Positions 21,836-29,779 of a stretch of 36,913 nt of DNA are shown in pieces. The stretch spans positions 1 to 36,913 of the forward strand of contig JBKPDO010000280.1 of the NCBI GenBank assembly GCA_046727955.1, given 5' to 3'. Below the pieces are notes generated by a model. It was given only the letters and a program-made list of their open reading frames with translations. It was not told the DNA's origin and ran no database searches. Within the stretch, counting starts at the first letter, position 1. Every line of letters starts with the position of its first letter. Both the position numbers and the translations under genes were made by a program. Source of the DNA: DASVXQ01 sp046727955. Lineage in GTDB: Bacteria > Actinomycetota > CALGFH01.

Positions 21836-24177
21836 GTCCTAGTCACCTCCGCAATGGGCCTCGTGCCGACATCTTCCCGCAGACCCACCCGGTCGTGCAG
21901 CAGCCGGAGCGGGCGCGGAGCCCACCAGTTGGCACGGCCCGCCAGCCGCATGAACGCGGGCACCAGCAGAGCGCGGATCAGCGTCGCGTCCACTATGACG
22001 GCGAGCGCGGTGCCGACCCCGAACAGCTTGAGGAATGTCACCTGCGAGGTGGCAAAGGCGACGAAGATGATCGCCAGCAGCGCCGCCAGAGTGGTCACGA
22101 TGCGGCCACTGCGCTCGAGGCCGGCCGCCACCGCCGTCACCGTGTCGGCACCCCGGTCGTGCTCTTCCTTGATGCGGGAGAGCAGAAACACCTCGTAGTC
22201 CATGGAGAGGCCGAAGGCGATACAGAACAGCAGCACCGGCATGGAGGTGTCGATCGTACCGGTCGCCGTGAAGCCGAGCAGGCCCGCGAGATGGCCGTCC
22301 TGGAAGATGAAGACCATGGCGCCGTAGACCGCGGTGAGGGACAGCAGGTTCAGGATCAGTGCCTTGAACGGGACGACCACGCTCCCGGTCATCAGGAACA
22401 GCAGCACGAAGGTGACGGCGGCGATGATCCCGATGGCCAGCGGCAGGTGCCCGAGCAGCGCTGCCTTGGTGTCCACGAGCTGGGCGGACGGACCGGCGAC
22501 CTGGACCGGGAAGGGCGCGGGCAGCGCCCGCACCCGAGCGACCAGGTCCTCGCCGGCGCTGGAGTAGGGCTCGACCGACGGCACCACAGCGAGCCAGGTC
22601 CCGTCCGCCGTAGCGAAGCGCTGCGCCTGCTGCGCGGGAAGGCGGTGGCCGTCGACGTAGGTGCCGGTCAGGGCGTCGACCCTGGAGACGCCGTCCAGCT
22701 GGGACAGGGCGGTGGCGTACCGGTCGATCTCCGCGCCGCGGGTGGTGGGCGCGCCGGTCCGGGTGGCCACGACCGCCAGGGTGCCGGTGTCGCGCGCGCC
22801 GAAGTCGCCGCGGATCGCGTCGGAGACCTGGCGGCTGACGGCGGAGGTGGGAAGCACGCGGTCGTCGGGAAGGCCGAAGCGGACCCCGAGGAAAGGCGCG
22901 CCGAGCACCAGCAGGACCGCCACCACGCCGAGTGCGATCGGCAGGGGCCGGCGCATCACAGTCATGGCGATGCGGTGCCATGCACCCGAGGTGCTCGGGC
23001 CCGCGCCCGCGGCACCCGCGCCCGAGGCGCCCGCGGCACCCGCGCCCGAGGCGCCCGCGGCGCCCGTGATTGCCGCGCCTGAGGCACCTGAGGCGGCCGG
23101 GCCCGAAGCGCCCACGGCGGCCAGTGCAGGGGCGCGGCGGCGACGGCGGCCGAGCGGCAGCCGCAGCGCGTCGACCCGCCGGCCCAGAACGGCCAGCAGC
23201 GCCGGCAGCACGACCAGCGCGCCGGTGGCAGCCAGCGCCACCACGGCGATGCCGGCGTAGCCGAAGGAGCGCAGGAAGTACAGCGGGAACACCAGCAAGG
23301 CGAGCAGCGCCGCCGCCACGGTCGCGGCGCTGAACAGCACCGTGCGGCCGGCGGTCCGCATGGTGATGACCAGCGCCTCGTCGGGCTCGTGCCCGCCGCG
23401 CAGCTCCTCGCGGTAGCGGGAGACGATGAACAGGCTGTAGTCGATGGCGAGGCCGAGCCCCAGCGCCGTGGTGAGGTTCAGCGAGTAGATCGAGACGTCG
23501 GTGAGACCGGCCAGGACCCGCAGCACCAGCAGCGTGCCGATGATCGCGAGGCCGCCCACGGCCAGCGGCAGCGCGCCCGCCACCGCGCTCGAGAAGACCA
23601 CCACCAGCAGGACCAGCGTGATCGGGACCGCGATCCCCTCCGCCCTGGCGAGATCCCGCTCAACCTGGCCCTGGGCCTCGGCGGAGAAGCGGCCGGCGCC
23701 GCCGACCTGCACCCGTGCCGCGCCGCGGTCGCTGTCGAAGGCCGCCGCGAGCTGGTCGGCCCGGTCCGCCAGCCGCTCGTCGTCGGTGGTGATCCGGGCC
23801 AGCACCAGTGCCTGGCGGCCGTCGCGGCTGCGCAGGGGCACTGCCCTGCCGTTCCAGTAGGAGCGCACCTCGCTGACGTCGCGCTCGCGCGCCAGCCGCC
23901 GGGTCAGCTCGAGGCCCTGGGCCGCCACCGCGGCATCGTCGACCGTGCCCGTGCGAGCGGTGACCAGCAGGACCAGGTTGGGGTCGCCGGTGTGAAAGGT
24001 GTCCCGCAACACCGCGGTCGCCTGAGTCGACTCAGCGGCCGGGTCCTCGAACCCACCGGACTTGAGCCTGCTCACGGCGCCAGCCCCGAGCGCGCCAGCC
24101 AGTGCCACGGCGGCGAGAGCGGAGACGAGAACCGGCACTCTGCGACGTATGAGGAACCGGCCGACCCAGGCGAGCAT
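21832..24177 (-). CDS. MMPL-family RND transporter
   Basis: 781 aa integral membrane exporter using the proton gradient; the substrate is unknown (lipid or drug in relatives). Order: TM1 (VPVLVSALAAVALAGALGAG), extracellular loop with GGFEDPAAESTQA, five-TM bundle with LGLGLAIDYSLFIVSRYREE (conserved Asp-Tyr of MMPL), a cytoplasmic linker, then the second repeat with FGLSMDYEVFLLSRIKEEHD. The linker (about residues 350-400) is a long Ala-Gly-Ser run from tandem DNA. ATG 24177 with GAGGAG 6-8 nt upstream. It overlaps the TetR gene at its 3' end. Confidence 0.93.
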   Translation of the reverse strand: MLAWVGRFLIRRRVPVLVSALAAVALAGALGAGAVSRLKSGGFEDPAAESTQATAVLRDTFHTGDPNLVLLVTARTGTVDDAAVAAQGLELTRRLARERDVSEVRSYWNGRAVPLRSRDGRQALVLARITTDDERLADRADQLAAAFDSDRGAARVQVGGAGRFSAEAQGQVERDLARAEGIAVPITLVLLVVVFSSAVAGALPLAVGGLAIIGTLLVLRVLAGLTDVSIYSLNLTTALGLGLAIDYSLFIVSRYREELRGGHEPDEALVITMRTAGRTVLFSAATVAAALLALLVFPLYFLRSFGYAGIAVVALAATGALVVLPALLAVLGRRVDALRLPLGRRRRRAPALAAVGASGPAASGASGAAITGAAGASGAGAAGASGAGAAGAGPSTSGAWHRIAMTVMRRPLPIALGVVAVLLVLGAPFLGVRFGLPDDRVLPTSAVSRQVSDAIRGDFGARDTGTLAVVATRTGAPTTRGAEIDRYATALSQLDGVSRVDALTGTYVDGHRLPAQQAQRFATADGTWLAVVPSVEPYSSAGEDLVARVRALPAPFPVQVAGPSAQLVDTKAALLGHLPLAIGIIAAVTFVLLFLMTGSVVVPFKALILNLLSLTAVYGAMVFIFQDGHLAGLLGFTATGTIDTSMPVLLFCIAFGLSMDYEVFLLSRIKEEHDRGADTVTAVAAGLERSGRIVTTLAALLAIIFVAFATSQVTFLKLFGVGTALAVIVDATLIRALLVPAFMRLAGRANWWAPRPLRLLHDRVGLREDVGTRPIAEVTRT
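22999..23070. repeat. 24-bp tandem repeats in the MMPL linker
   Basis: GCACCCGCGCCCGAGGCGCC-type 24-bp units with partial copies on both sides encode GASGAGAA-like residues. The length is a multiple of three, so the frame is kept. Confidence 0.8.
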
Positions 24178-24191
24178 CGCAATCTCCTCAC

Positions 24192-24245
24192 TATCATCGT
24201 TAACTTAGCCGCGATCACTTAACGACGATAACCGAGGTCTGTCAA
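24192..24245 (-). promoter_or_regulatory. MMPL-tetR promoter with TetR-type operator
   Basis: Minus strand -35 TTGACA (24240-24245, perfect consensus), 17-bp spacer, TTAAGT (24217-24222). A dyad with 14-nt arms TATCATCGTTAACT and ACTTAACGACGATA (12 matches, 11-nt centre, 24192-24230) covers the -10 and start point. This is where a TetR repressor would block transcription. Confidence 0.75.
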
Positions 24246-24258
24246 CCCCTGGGATCAG

Positions 24259-25044
24259 TTACGGTGCGCAATCGCCGGGGACGAGGCCGGAGGCCCAGCG
24301 GATGGCGCCGAGGAGGTGGTCCAGGAACAGCGGCTCGGCGTAGCTCTCGATGGTGTGGCCAAGGGCGGTGTAGAAAACCCGCCCCGCGCCGACCTGGTGG
24401 CACCAGGCAATCGGGTGGTCGGCGCCCATCCCGCCGCCGCGGTAGCTCGACTCGTCCAGGGTGGCGAGCACGTGCACCCGCCTGCGCGGATTCGAGCGGA
24501 AGTCGTACCACTCGTCCGTCCGGGTCCACTGGGCCGGGAGTGACGCCGTCGCCGGATGGCGGTGGTCGGCCACGTGTATGGTGGCCCGCTGGATCGAGGG
24601 GTGGCGCGCGAACCAGGCACCAACCAGCTCGCCGTACCAGGGCCAGTCGAACTCGCCGTCGGAAGCGGCGTGGATGCCGACCCAGCCGCCGCCGCGCTCG
24701 ACGAAACGCCGCAGCGCGGCCTGCTGCGCCTCGTCGAGGAAGTCGCCGGTTGTGCTCAGGAACACCAGCGCCCGGTAGCGCCCGAGCTCCGCGTCGTTCA
24801 GCCGGTCGGCGTCCTCGGTGTGGTCGACCACGAAGCCGTGCTGCCGGCCGAGCCGCGCGATCGCGACCGCTCCCGCCGGGATGGAGGCGTGCCGGAACCC
24901 GGCGGTCTTGCTCAGCACCAGCACGCGGGCGGCCACGCCGGCCGGGGCCGGTGCCTGGCCTGGCGCCCTCGCCGGCGAGCTACCACCTGCGCAGGCTCCC
25001 GTGACCACGGCGGCCACGACGGCGAGGGCGACTCCCGCTCTCAT
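24259..25044 (-). CDS. ThuA-like domain lipoprotein
   Basis: 261 aa. Lipoprotein signal MRAGVALAVVAAVVTGACAG with the lipobox Cys at residue 19, then an Ala/Pro linker, then a ThuA/glutamine-amidotransferase-like fold: VLVLSKTAGFRHASIPAGAV, FVERGGGWVGIHAASDGEFD, and WCHQVGAGRVFYTALGHTIE. ThuA-like domains occur in sugar and trehalose-related exported proteins; the exact role here is unknown. I chose ATG 25044 because the signal peptide begins there and a TATCGT box lies 6 nt upstream (leaderless). A TTG at 25062 is possible but less likely. Confidence 0.87.
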   Translation of the reverse strand: MRAGVALAVVAAVVTGACAGGSSPARAPGQAPAPAGVAARVLVLSKTAGFRHASIPAGAVAIARLGRQHGFVVDHTEDADRLNDAELGRYRALVFLSTTGDFLDEAQQAALRRFVERGGGWVGIHAASDGEFDWPWYGELVGAWFARHPSIQRATIHVADHRHPATASLPAQWTRTDEWYDFRSNPRRRVHVLATLDESSYRGGGMGADHPIAWCHQVGAGRVFYTALGHTIESYAEPLFLDHLLGAIRWASGLVPGDCAP

Positions 25045-25091
25045 GCCGCTACGATACGGCAATCCGCTTCGAGACCAGGGAGTGAGCCGCC

Positions 25092-25448
25092 GTGTGCACC
25101 GCCGTCCGCATCGTCGTCGCCGCCGCTGAGCGGGAGCGCCGCCTCGAGCTGCGCCGCGCCGCGGTCACGGCCGAATGGGAGGTCGTCGGCGAGGCGGCCG
25201 AGCCGGAGGCGGCCTACCGCGAGGCGGTCGAGCGCCGCGCCCGCTTCCTGGTGCTCGACGCCAGCGCCGCCGGTCCACGCCCCGCGTCTATCGCGCGCCG
25301 GATCAAGTCCACCAACCCCAACGCCTTCGTCATCGGCGTCGGCGAGGTCGCCGGCCTGGACGCCACGCTCCCCGCCGGCGACCTCGACCGCCTGCGCGAC
25401 GTCATGCGCGACCTGCTCCATAGCAGCGGCGACCACGAGCACGCCTGA
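25092..25448 (+). CDS. Receiver-like (REC fold) protein without clear phospho-acceptor pocket
   Basis: 118 aa on the plus strand, divergent from the ThuA gene. It looks like a response-regulator receiver domain alone: VRIVVAAAERERRLELRRAA, then EWEVVGEAAEPEAAYREAVE, FLVLDASAAG (position of the phospho-acceptor Asp) and NAFVIGVGEVAGLD. The paired acidic residues after strand 1 are replaced by AAERE and there is no output domain. GTG 25092 with GGGAG about 10 nt upstream. The family assignment is by pattern only. Confidence 0.6.
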   Translation: MCTAVRIVVAAAERERRLELRRAAVTAEWEVVGEAAEPEAAYREAVERRARFLVLDASAAGPRPASIARRIKSTNPNAFVIGVGEVAGLDATLPAGDLDRLRDVMRDLLHSSGDHEHA

Positions 25449-25500
25449 CGCACCGCCCGCCGCGGCCGCGGGCAGCGGTGGGTGACGAGAGCACGGGAGC

Positions 25501-25643
25501 ACGGCACAGGCGCTCTTGAGGGCCGCCCGAGGGGTCCGGGGAACCCCGAGGGCCGGAGGGGTCCGGGGAACCCCGAGGGGGTGCCCCGGTGGGTCGGGTC
25601 CCGGTGGATCGGGGGGAGCGAGCTCCCCCCACATGGATAGACC
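25501..25643. repeat. Inverted family A repeat split by family C (GGGGAACCCC-type) units
   Basis: The outer parts match family A read on the minus strand: GGCACAGGCGCTCTTGAGGG at the left and GGGGGGAGCGAGCTCCCCCC with ACATGGATAGACC at the right. Between them lie two about 28-bp family C units (GGGGTCCGGGGAACCCCGAG type) related to the coaBC repeats, and a short GGGTCGGGTCCC stretch. This fills most of the 235-nt gap between the receiver-like gene and the next gene; no ORF is supported there. Confidence 0.8.
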
Positions 25644-25683
25644 TACCCGCCGCGCGCCGCGCCCGCCGCGTCGCCGGGAATCG

Positions 25684-26226
25684 CTACCGCGCCGGCAGGT
25701 GGCGGCCCCGGTAGGATCTGACGTGGCGGCCCTTGTAGGAGAAGGCGGTCAGCAACAGGAACAGGAAGCCGAGGGCCATCGAGGTCAGGGCAAGCCCCGA
25801 GAGCGGCATCGCCCGGTTCGTGCCGGTGTTGACCAGCGGGCAGGGCGCGGGCACCGAGTGCTCGGTCCAGACAATCGGCGTGCTCACGCCCGGGCGGCTG
25901 ACGACGGCACGCACCGAGCGCAGCCCGCTCAGCGATACGCTGGCGCTCCACGCGAGCGTCCCGCTCGCGCTGGTGGTGACCCGCTGGTGCTCGAGCAGGC
26001 GCCTGTCGGGACTGCTGATCGTGATGGTGACCACGGCGCTCCTAGGGAGGCCCGCGGCGCTCACGGTCACGCCGTCGCAGCCGACGTTGCGCAGGCTGAG
26101 GAAGGTCTGGGCAGACGTCGCCGAGCCGAAGGGCAGGCCGGCGGCCACGGCAAGGGCCGTGACGACCATCAGGAAACGCCTCGACCAGCGCACAACGCCA
26201 CCCCGATCCCCGTCGATCGATGCCAT
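25684..26226 (-). CDS. Exported protein with C-terminal membrane anchor
   Basis: 180 aa, not assigned to a family. N-terminal signal segment (RRFLMVVTALAVAAGLPFGS), an extracellular beta-rich part with two cysteines (VGCDGVTVSAAG, HSVPAPCPLV), then one membrane segment (LALTSMALGFLFLLLTAF) followed by the basic YKGRHVRSYRGRHLPAR, consistent with a surface protein held by its C-terminus. A TACGAT box at 26242-26247 would give a very short leader to ATG 26226. Another in-frame ATG at 26241 adds five residues. It shares direction with the carbohydrate-binding-like gene upstream. Confidence 0.65.
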   Translation of the reverse strand: MASIDGDRGGVVRWSRRFLMVVTALAVAAGLPFGSATSAQTFLSLRNVGCDGVTVSAAGLPRSAVVTITISSPDRRLLEHQRVTTSASGTLAWSASVSLSGLRSVRAVVSRPGVSTPIVWTEHSVPAPCPLVNTGTNRAMPLSGLALTSMALGFLFLLLTAFSYKGRHVRSYRGRHLPAR

Positions 26227-26264
26227 ACCGGGCGGAACCATATCGTAGCCTACTGATACCCGCG

Positions 26265-26993
26265 TCAAGGCGTCGTTACGCCCACCTCGTCGACGAGGAT
26301 GAGCTGGCCGGCGCCGAGGTTGGCGCTGGCCAGCTCCAGCGAGAGGCGGGCACCCTCGAGCTGGACCTGGTGAACCACGGCGATCTCGTGCCACTCGCCG
26401 TCCGGCAGGTCGACGCCGATGACGTCGGCGCTCGACCGGCCGTCGCCGGCCTCCTCGCGAAGCGCCAGCGTCACCTGCATCCCCGGCCTGCTCGCGCGGA
26501 CCCAGGCACTGCCTTGATAGCCGCGGCCCTGCCTGGCTACGAGGCTCAGTGGCACGGCGATGCCGGGGCGCCCGGACGCCCCGCCCTCGGCCGGCCTCAC
26601 GCGCACTGCCCAAGCGCCCGAGTGGGCGATCGCGATCCGATCGACGCGAGCGCGGTCGAGCGCGCTCCAGCCGCTCAGCCCGCTCTCGAAGTCCCCATTG
26701 GCCAGCAGGTTGCCGGGGATCTCCCGCAGCGGCCGCGCTGTTCCCGTGGTCGTGGTTGCTTCAGCCGGCCCGCTGGTGGCCGGGGCACTGCTCGGTGCCA
26801 GCGACGTGCTGGGTGCGACCTGGGGGACCCGCAAGCCGCGCTGCGACGGTCCGCCGCTGACCACCGCGATCGCCACGGCACCGGCGGCGACCAGGACGGC
26901 AGCGCCGCCGACGAAGAGCAGCGACCGCCTCCGGGCGGCAAGACCATGTCGTGGCGCGAGATGCCGAGGGGGAGTCTGGGACATAGCCGGCAT
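26265..26993 (-). CDS. Membrane-anchored protein with carbohydrate-binding-module-like domain
   Basis: 242 aa. Basic N-terminus, one membrane segment (SLLFVGGAAVLVAAGAVAIA), a Ser/Thr/Pro/Ala-rich linker (about residues 50-88), and a C-terminal jelly-roll-like domain starting NLLANGDFESGLSGWSALD, the usual opening of CBM4/9-type and discoidin-like modules, and ending AGQLILVDEVGVTTP. Probably anchored in the membrane and binding polysaccharide outside; the ligand is unknown. The start is uncertain (ATG 26993 or 26984) and no ribosome site is evident. It lies 73 nt after nusB on the same strand. Confidence 0.7.
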   Translation of the reverse strand: MPAMSQTPPRHLAPRHGLAARRRSLLFVGGAAVLVAAGAVAIAVVSGGPSQRGLRVPQVAPSTSLAPSSAPATSGPAEATTTTGTARPLREIPGNLLANGDFESGLSGWSALDRARVDRIAIAHSGAWAVRVRPAEGGASGRPGIAVPLSLVARQGRGYQGSAWVRASRPGMQVTLALREEAGDGRSSADVIGVDLPDGEWHEIAVVHQVQLEGARLSLELASANLGAGQLILVDEVGVTTP

Positions 26994-27066
26994 CAAACCA
27001 CAGCTGCTGACAACGCTGGGTACCCGCTAGGTACCCGCGCACGCGCCTCGCTAGACCGGAAGGCCG

Positions 27067-27564
27067 CTACCCGCGGATGTCGCGGGCGATGCGGCCGAGG
27101 ACACCGTTCACGAAGCGGCCGGAGTCCTCGGTAGAGAGCAGCTTCGCCAGCTCGATGGCCTCGTCCAGGATCACGGCGGTCGGCACCTCGCGCCGCTCCA
27201 GCAGCTCGAAGACGCCGAGCCGCAGCAGGTTGCGGTCGACCAGCGGCATCCGCTCGAGCGTCCAGCGCTCCGCGGCCCCCTCGACCCGGGCGTCGAGCTC
27301 GGCGTGGCGGCGCTCCACCCCGGTCACCAGCTCGACCGTGTAGGCGTCGGGGGGCGGGCGGTGCTGATCGTTCAGCTCCCGCTCGAGCACTGTCGCGATC
27401 GGCTGCTCCAGCAGGTCGGCTGCGTAGAGGATCTCCAGCGCCCGCTGGCGGGCACCGGAGCGGGTCCCCGGCCGTTCCAGCTCGTCGTCCGGCGTGCCGC
27501 CCGCGGGCGCGCCTCGCCGCGCGCCCCCTCGGCCGGCGCGGTCGTCCGGCTTGCCGCCCCTCAC
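27067..27564 (-). CDS. nusB: Transcription antitermination factor NusB
   Basis: 165 aa. Binds boxA RNA with NusE in rRNA antitermination. The helical core starts SGARQRALEILYAADLLEQP at residue 36 and contains RWTLERMPLVDRNLLRLGVF and ILDEAIELAKLLSTEDSGRF, then VNGVLGRIARD. The first about 35 residues are an Arg/Gly-rich tail not typical of the family. GTG 27564 overlaps the efp stop (GTGA). efp-nusB is a standard pair in Gram-positive bacteria. Confidence 0.97.
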   Translation of the reverse strand: MRGGKPDDRAGRGGARRGAPAGGTPDDELERPGTRSGARQRALEILYAADLLEQPIATVLERELNDQHRPPPDAYTVELVTGVERRHAELDARVEGAAERWTLERMPLVDRNLLRLGVFELLERREVPTAVILDEAIELAKLLSTEDSGRFVNGVLGRIARDIRG

Positions 27565-28121
27565 TGCACCCGGGTCAGGTACGCGCCGCTGCGGGTGTCG
27601 ACCTTGACTCGGTCGCCCACCTCGACGAACAGCGGGACCTGCACGACCGCGCCGGTCTCGACCGTGGCCGGCTTGGTGGCGCCCGAGACCCGGTCGCCCT
27701 TGAGGCCCGGCTCGGTCTCGCGCACCTCGAGCTCGACCGCCGCCGGCAGCTCCACCCCGAGCGCGCGACCCTGGTAGAAGGTCACGTAGGGCGTCGAGCC
27801 CTCGACCATGTACCTGGCGGCGTCGCCGACCGCGTCGGGCTCGATCACCACCTGGTCGTAGGTCTCGGTGTCCATGAAGTGGAATCCGGTCTCGTCGCGA
27901 TAGAGGTACTGCATTCCCCGCTTCTCGAGGATAGCGACGTCGACCGGCTCATCGGCGCGGAAGGTCTTGTCCAGGACCCGTCCAGTCTTGACGTTCTTCA
28001 GCTTGGTGCGCACGAAGGCGCCGCCCTTGCCCGGCTTGACGTGCTGGAACTCCACGACGCTCATGAGGTCGCCGTCGATGTTCAGCGTCATGCCGTTCTT
28101 CAGGTCGTTGGTGGTCGGCAT
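27561..28121 (-). CDS. efp: Elongation factor P
   Basis: 186 aa; three OB/KOW domains. It relieves ribosome stalling at proline runs. The tip loop that carries the modified residue in other species reads VKPGKGGAFVRTK, with Lys at residue 32 or so. C-terminal VQVPLFVEVGDRVKVDTRSG is the family signature. ATG 28121 with AAGGAGG five to six bases upstream. It has its own 93-nt upstream gap after pepP, so it may also be transcribed separately. Confidence 0.98.
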   Translation of the reverse strand: MPTTNDLKNGMTLNIDGDLMSVVEFQHVKPGKGGAFVRTKLKNVKTGRVLDKTFRADEPVDVAILEKRGMQYLYRDETGFHFMDTETYDQVVIEPDAVGDAARYMVEGSTPYVTFYQGRALGVELPAAVELEVRETEPGLKGDRVSGATKPATVETGAVVQVPLFVEVGDRVKVDTRSGAYLTRVQ

Positions 28122-28177
28122 CGGAGCCTCCTTCAGCCGGCCGGGCGCCACGCGCCGGGCCGTCACGTCTTGTTCGC

Positions 28178-28213
28178 GCTCTCGCGGAGCGGTGGGCTCT
28201 CGCGGAGCGGTGG
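28178..28213. repeat. Perfect 18-bp tandem duplication between pepP and efp
   Basis: GCTCTCGCGGAGCGGTGG occurs twice head to tail, ending just before the pepP stop codon on the minus strand. The rest of the 93-nt gap shows an imperfect CGGCCGGGCGC hairpin near 28138-28162. Confidence 0.85.
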
Positions 28214-28214
28214 T

Positions 28215-29297
28215 TCACAGCTCGAGGAGTTCCTTGGTCGCGGTCGTCAGCACCTCGTGGCCGTCGGGGCGGACCACCGCCAGGTCCTCGATCCGGACGC
28301 CGCCGAAGCCGGGAAGGTAGACACCGGGCTCCACGGTCACTGGCGTGCCCGACGCGATCCTACCATTGGCGCCCGACCGCACCCTCGGCGCCTCGTAGAC
28401 CTCCAGCCCGATCCCGTGGCCGGTCGGGTGGCCGAAGGCGTGACCCAGGCCGGCCTCGACGATCACCTCGCGGCTGGCGTGGTCGACCGCCGCGCCGGTC
28501 ACGCCCGCCCGCAGCGCGGCCAGCCCGGCGGCCTGCGCGCGGCGCACCAGATCGTGGAGGTCGCGCTGCCGCTCGGAGGCGCGGCCGAGCACGACCGTCC
28601 GGGTCATGTCCGAACGGTAGCCGTCCACCCTCGCGCCGAAGTCGAGCGTGACCAGGTCGCCCGCCCGTAACGGGCGGTCACCGGGGCGGTGGTGAGGCTC
28701 GGCCGCCTGCTCGCCGAACGCGACGATCGGATCGAAGGCGACTCCGGCGGCGCCGTGGCGGCGCATGCCCACCTCGAGCTCGAGCGCCACCTCGCGCTCG
28801 GTGACACCAGGCCGCAGCTTGCCGAGCACCTCCTCGAGCGCCTGGTCGCCGAGCCGCGCCGCCTCGGCCATGCGGGACAGCTCGAGCTCGTCCTTGACCT
28901 CACGCAGGTCCTCCACCAGCCGCGGCGCGGGCACCACCGGCCGGCCCCGCAGCCCGGCGCGAAGCCGCTGCCCGTCCTCCCAGCTCAAGGCCCCGGGCTC
29001 GAAGCCGAGCCCCTCGTCGAGCGGGGAGATCACGGCGATCACCGCGCCGATGAGGTCTCTGGGGGCCATCACCAGCTCCGCGTCCTCGACCTGGCGGGCC
29101 GCCTGCTGCTCGTAGCGGCGGTCGGTGAAGAACAGGGTGTGGTCGTGCAGCAGCAGCACCGCGCCGTAGCTGCCGGTGAAGCCGGTGAGGTAGCGCACGT
29201 TGGCCGGCTTTGTTACCAGCAGGGTGGCCAGGTCGGCCTGGGCCAGCCGCGCCCGCAGCGCCTGGCGCCGGGCCTGCTGGCGACGCTGCTGGCTCAC
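28215..29297 (-). CDS. M24 aminopeptidase (Xaa-Pro dipeptidase type)
   Basis: 360 aa. An N-terminal creatinase-like domain (RYLTGFTGSYGAVLLLHD, FFTDRRYEQQA) precedes the pita-bread metallopeptidase. All five metal ligands are present: LDFGARVDGYRSDMTRT (two Asp), HPTGHGIGLEVYEAP (His), VTVEPGVYLPGFGGVRIED (two Glu). Cleaves peptides with proline in second position. It is the usual neighbour of efp and aroQ in Gram-positive bacteria, probably recycling proline peptides. GTG 29297 overlaps the aroQ stop (GTGA). Confidence 0.95.
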   Translation of the reverse strand: MSQQRRQQARRQALRARLAQADLATLLVTKPANVRYLTGFTGSYGAVLLLHDHTLFFTDRRYEQQAARQVEDAELVMAPRDLIGAVIAVISPLDEGLGFEPGALSWEDGQRLRAGLRGRPVVPAPRLVEDLREVKDELELSRMAEAARLGDQALEEVLGKLRPGVTEREVALELEVGMRRHGAAGVAFDPIVAFGEQAAEPHHRPGDRPLRAGDLVTLDFGARVDGYRSDMTRTVVLGRASERQRDLHDLVRRAQAAGLAALRAGVTGAAVDHASREVIVEAGLGHAFGHPTGHGIGLEVYEAPRVRSGANGRIASGTPVTVEPGVYLPGFGGVRIEDLAVVRPDGHEVLTTATKELLEL

Positions 29298-29779
29298 GCC
29301 CTACCCGCGCCGCGCCCCAGCAGCCCGGCCGCGGCGCGCAGGGCCAGCTCATAGCCGGCGGGGCCGAAGCCGGCCACCACCCCGGCCGTCGCCGGGGCGA
29401 TCACCAGCCGGTGCCGCCAGCGCTCGCGCGCGTGCACGTTGGACAGGTGCACCTCGACCACGGGAACACCGGCCGCCTCGACCGCGTCGCGCACCGCGTA
29501 GGAGACGTGCGCCAGCGCCCCTGGGTTGAGCAGCACCGCCGCGACCCCCTGTCCGCGCGCGGCCAGCAGCGCCTCGACCACCTCGCCCTCATCGTCGGAC
29601 TGCAGCCCCTCGACCGCCAGGCCCAGTTCGGCGGCGAGCTTGGCGATCCTGGCCATGATCGCGTCCAGGTCGAGGGTGCCGTAGTGGGCCGGGTCGCGCC
29701 GCCCCAGCGCCCCAAGGTTCGGACCGTTGAGCACCAGCACCGGTGGGCCCTCGCCGCTGCGCGGCCAGGACTGGCTCAT
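29294..29779 (-). CDS. aroQ: Type II 3-dehydroquinate dehydratase
   Basis: 161 aa. Third step of the shikimate pathway. LVLNGPNLGALGRRDPAHYG carries the catalytic Arg and Tyr; NPGALAHVSYAVRDAVEA carries the general-acid His; VEVHLSNVHARERWRH is the substrate-binding segment. The usual QSNHEGEL reads LQSDDEGEVV here. ATG 29779 overlaps the aroB stop (ATGA). Confidence 0.96.
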   Translation of the reverse strand: MSQSWPRSGEGPPVLVLNGPNLGALGRRDPAHYGTLDLDAIMARIAKLAAELGLAVEGLQSDDEGEVVEALLAARGQGVAAVLLNPGALAHVSYAVRDAVEAAGVPVVEVHLSNVHARERWRHRLVIAPATAGVVAGFGPAGYELALRAAAGLLGRGAGRA

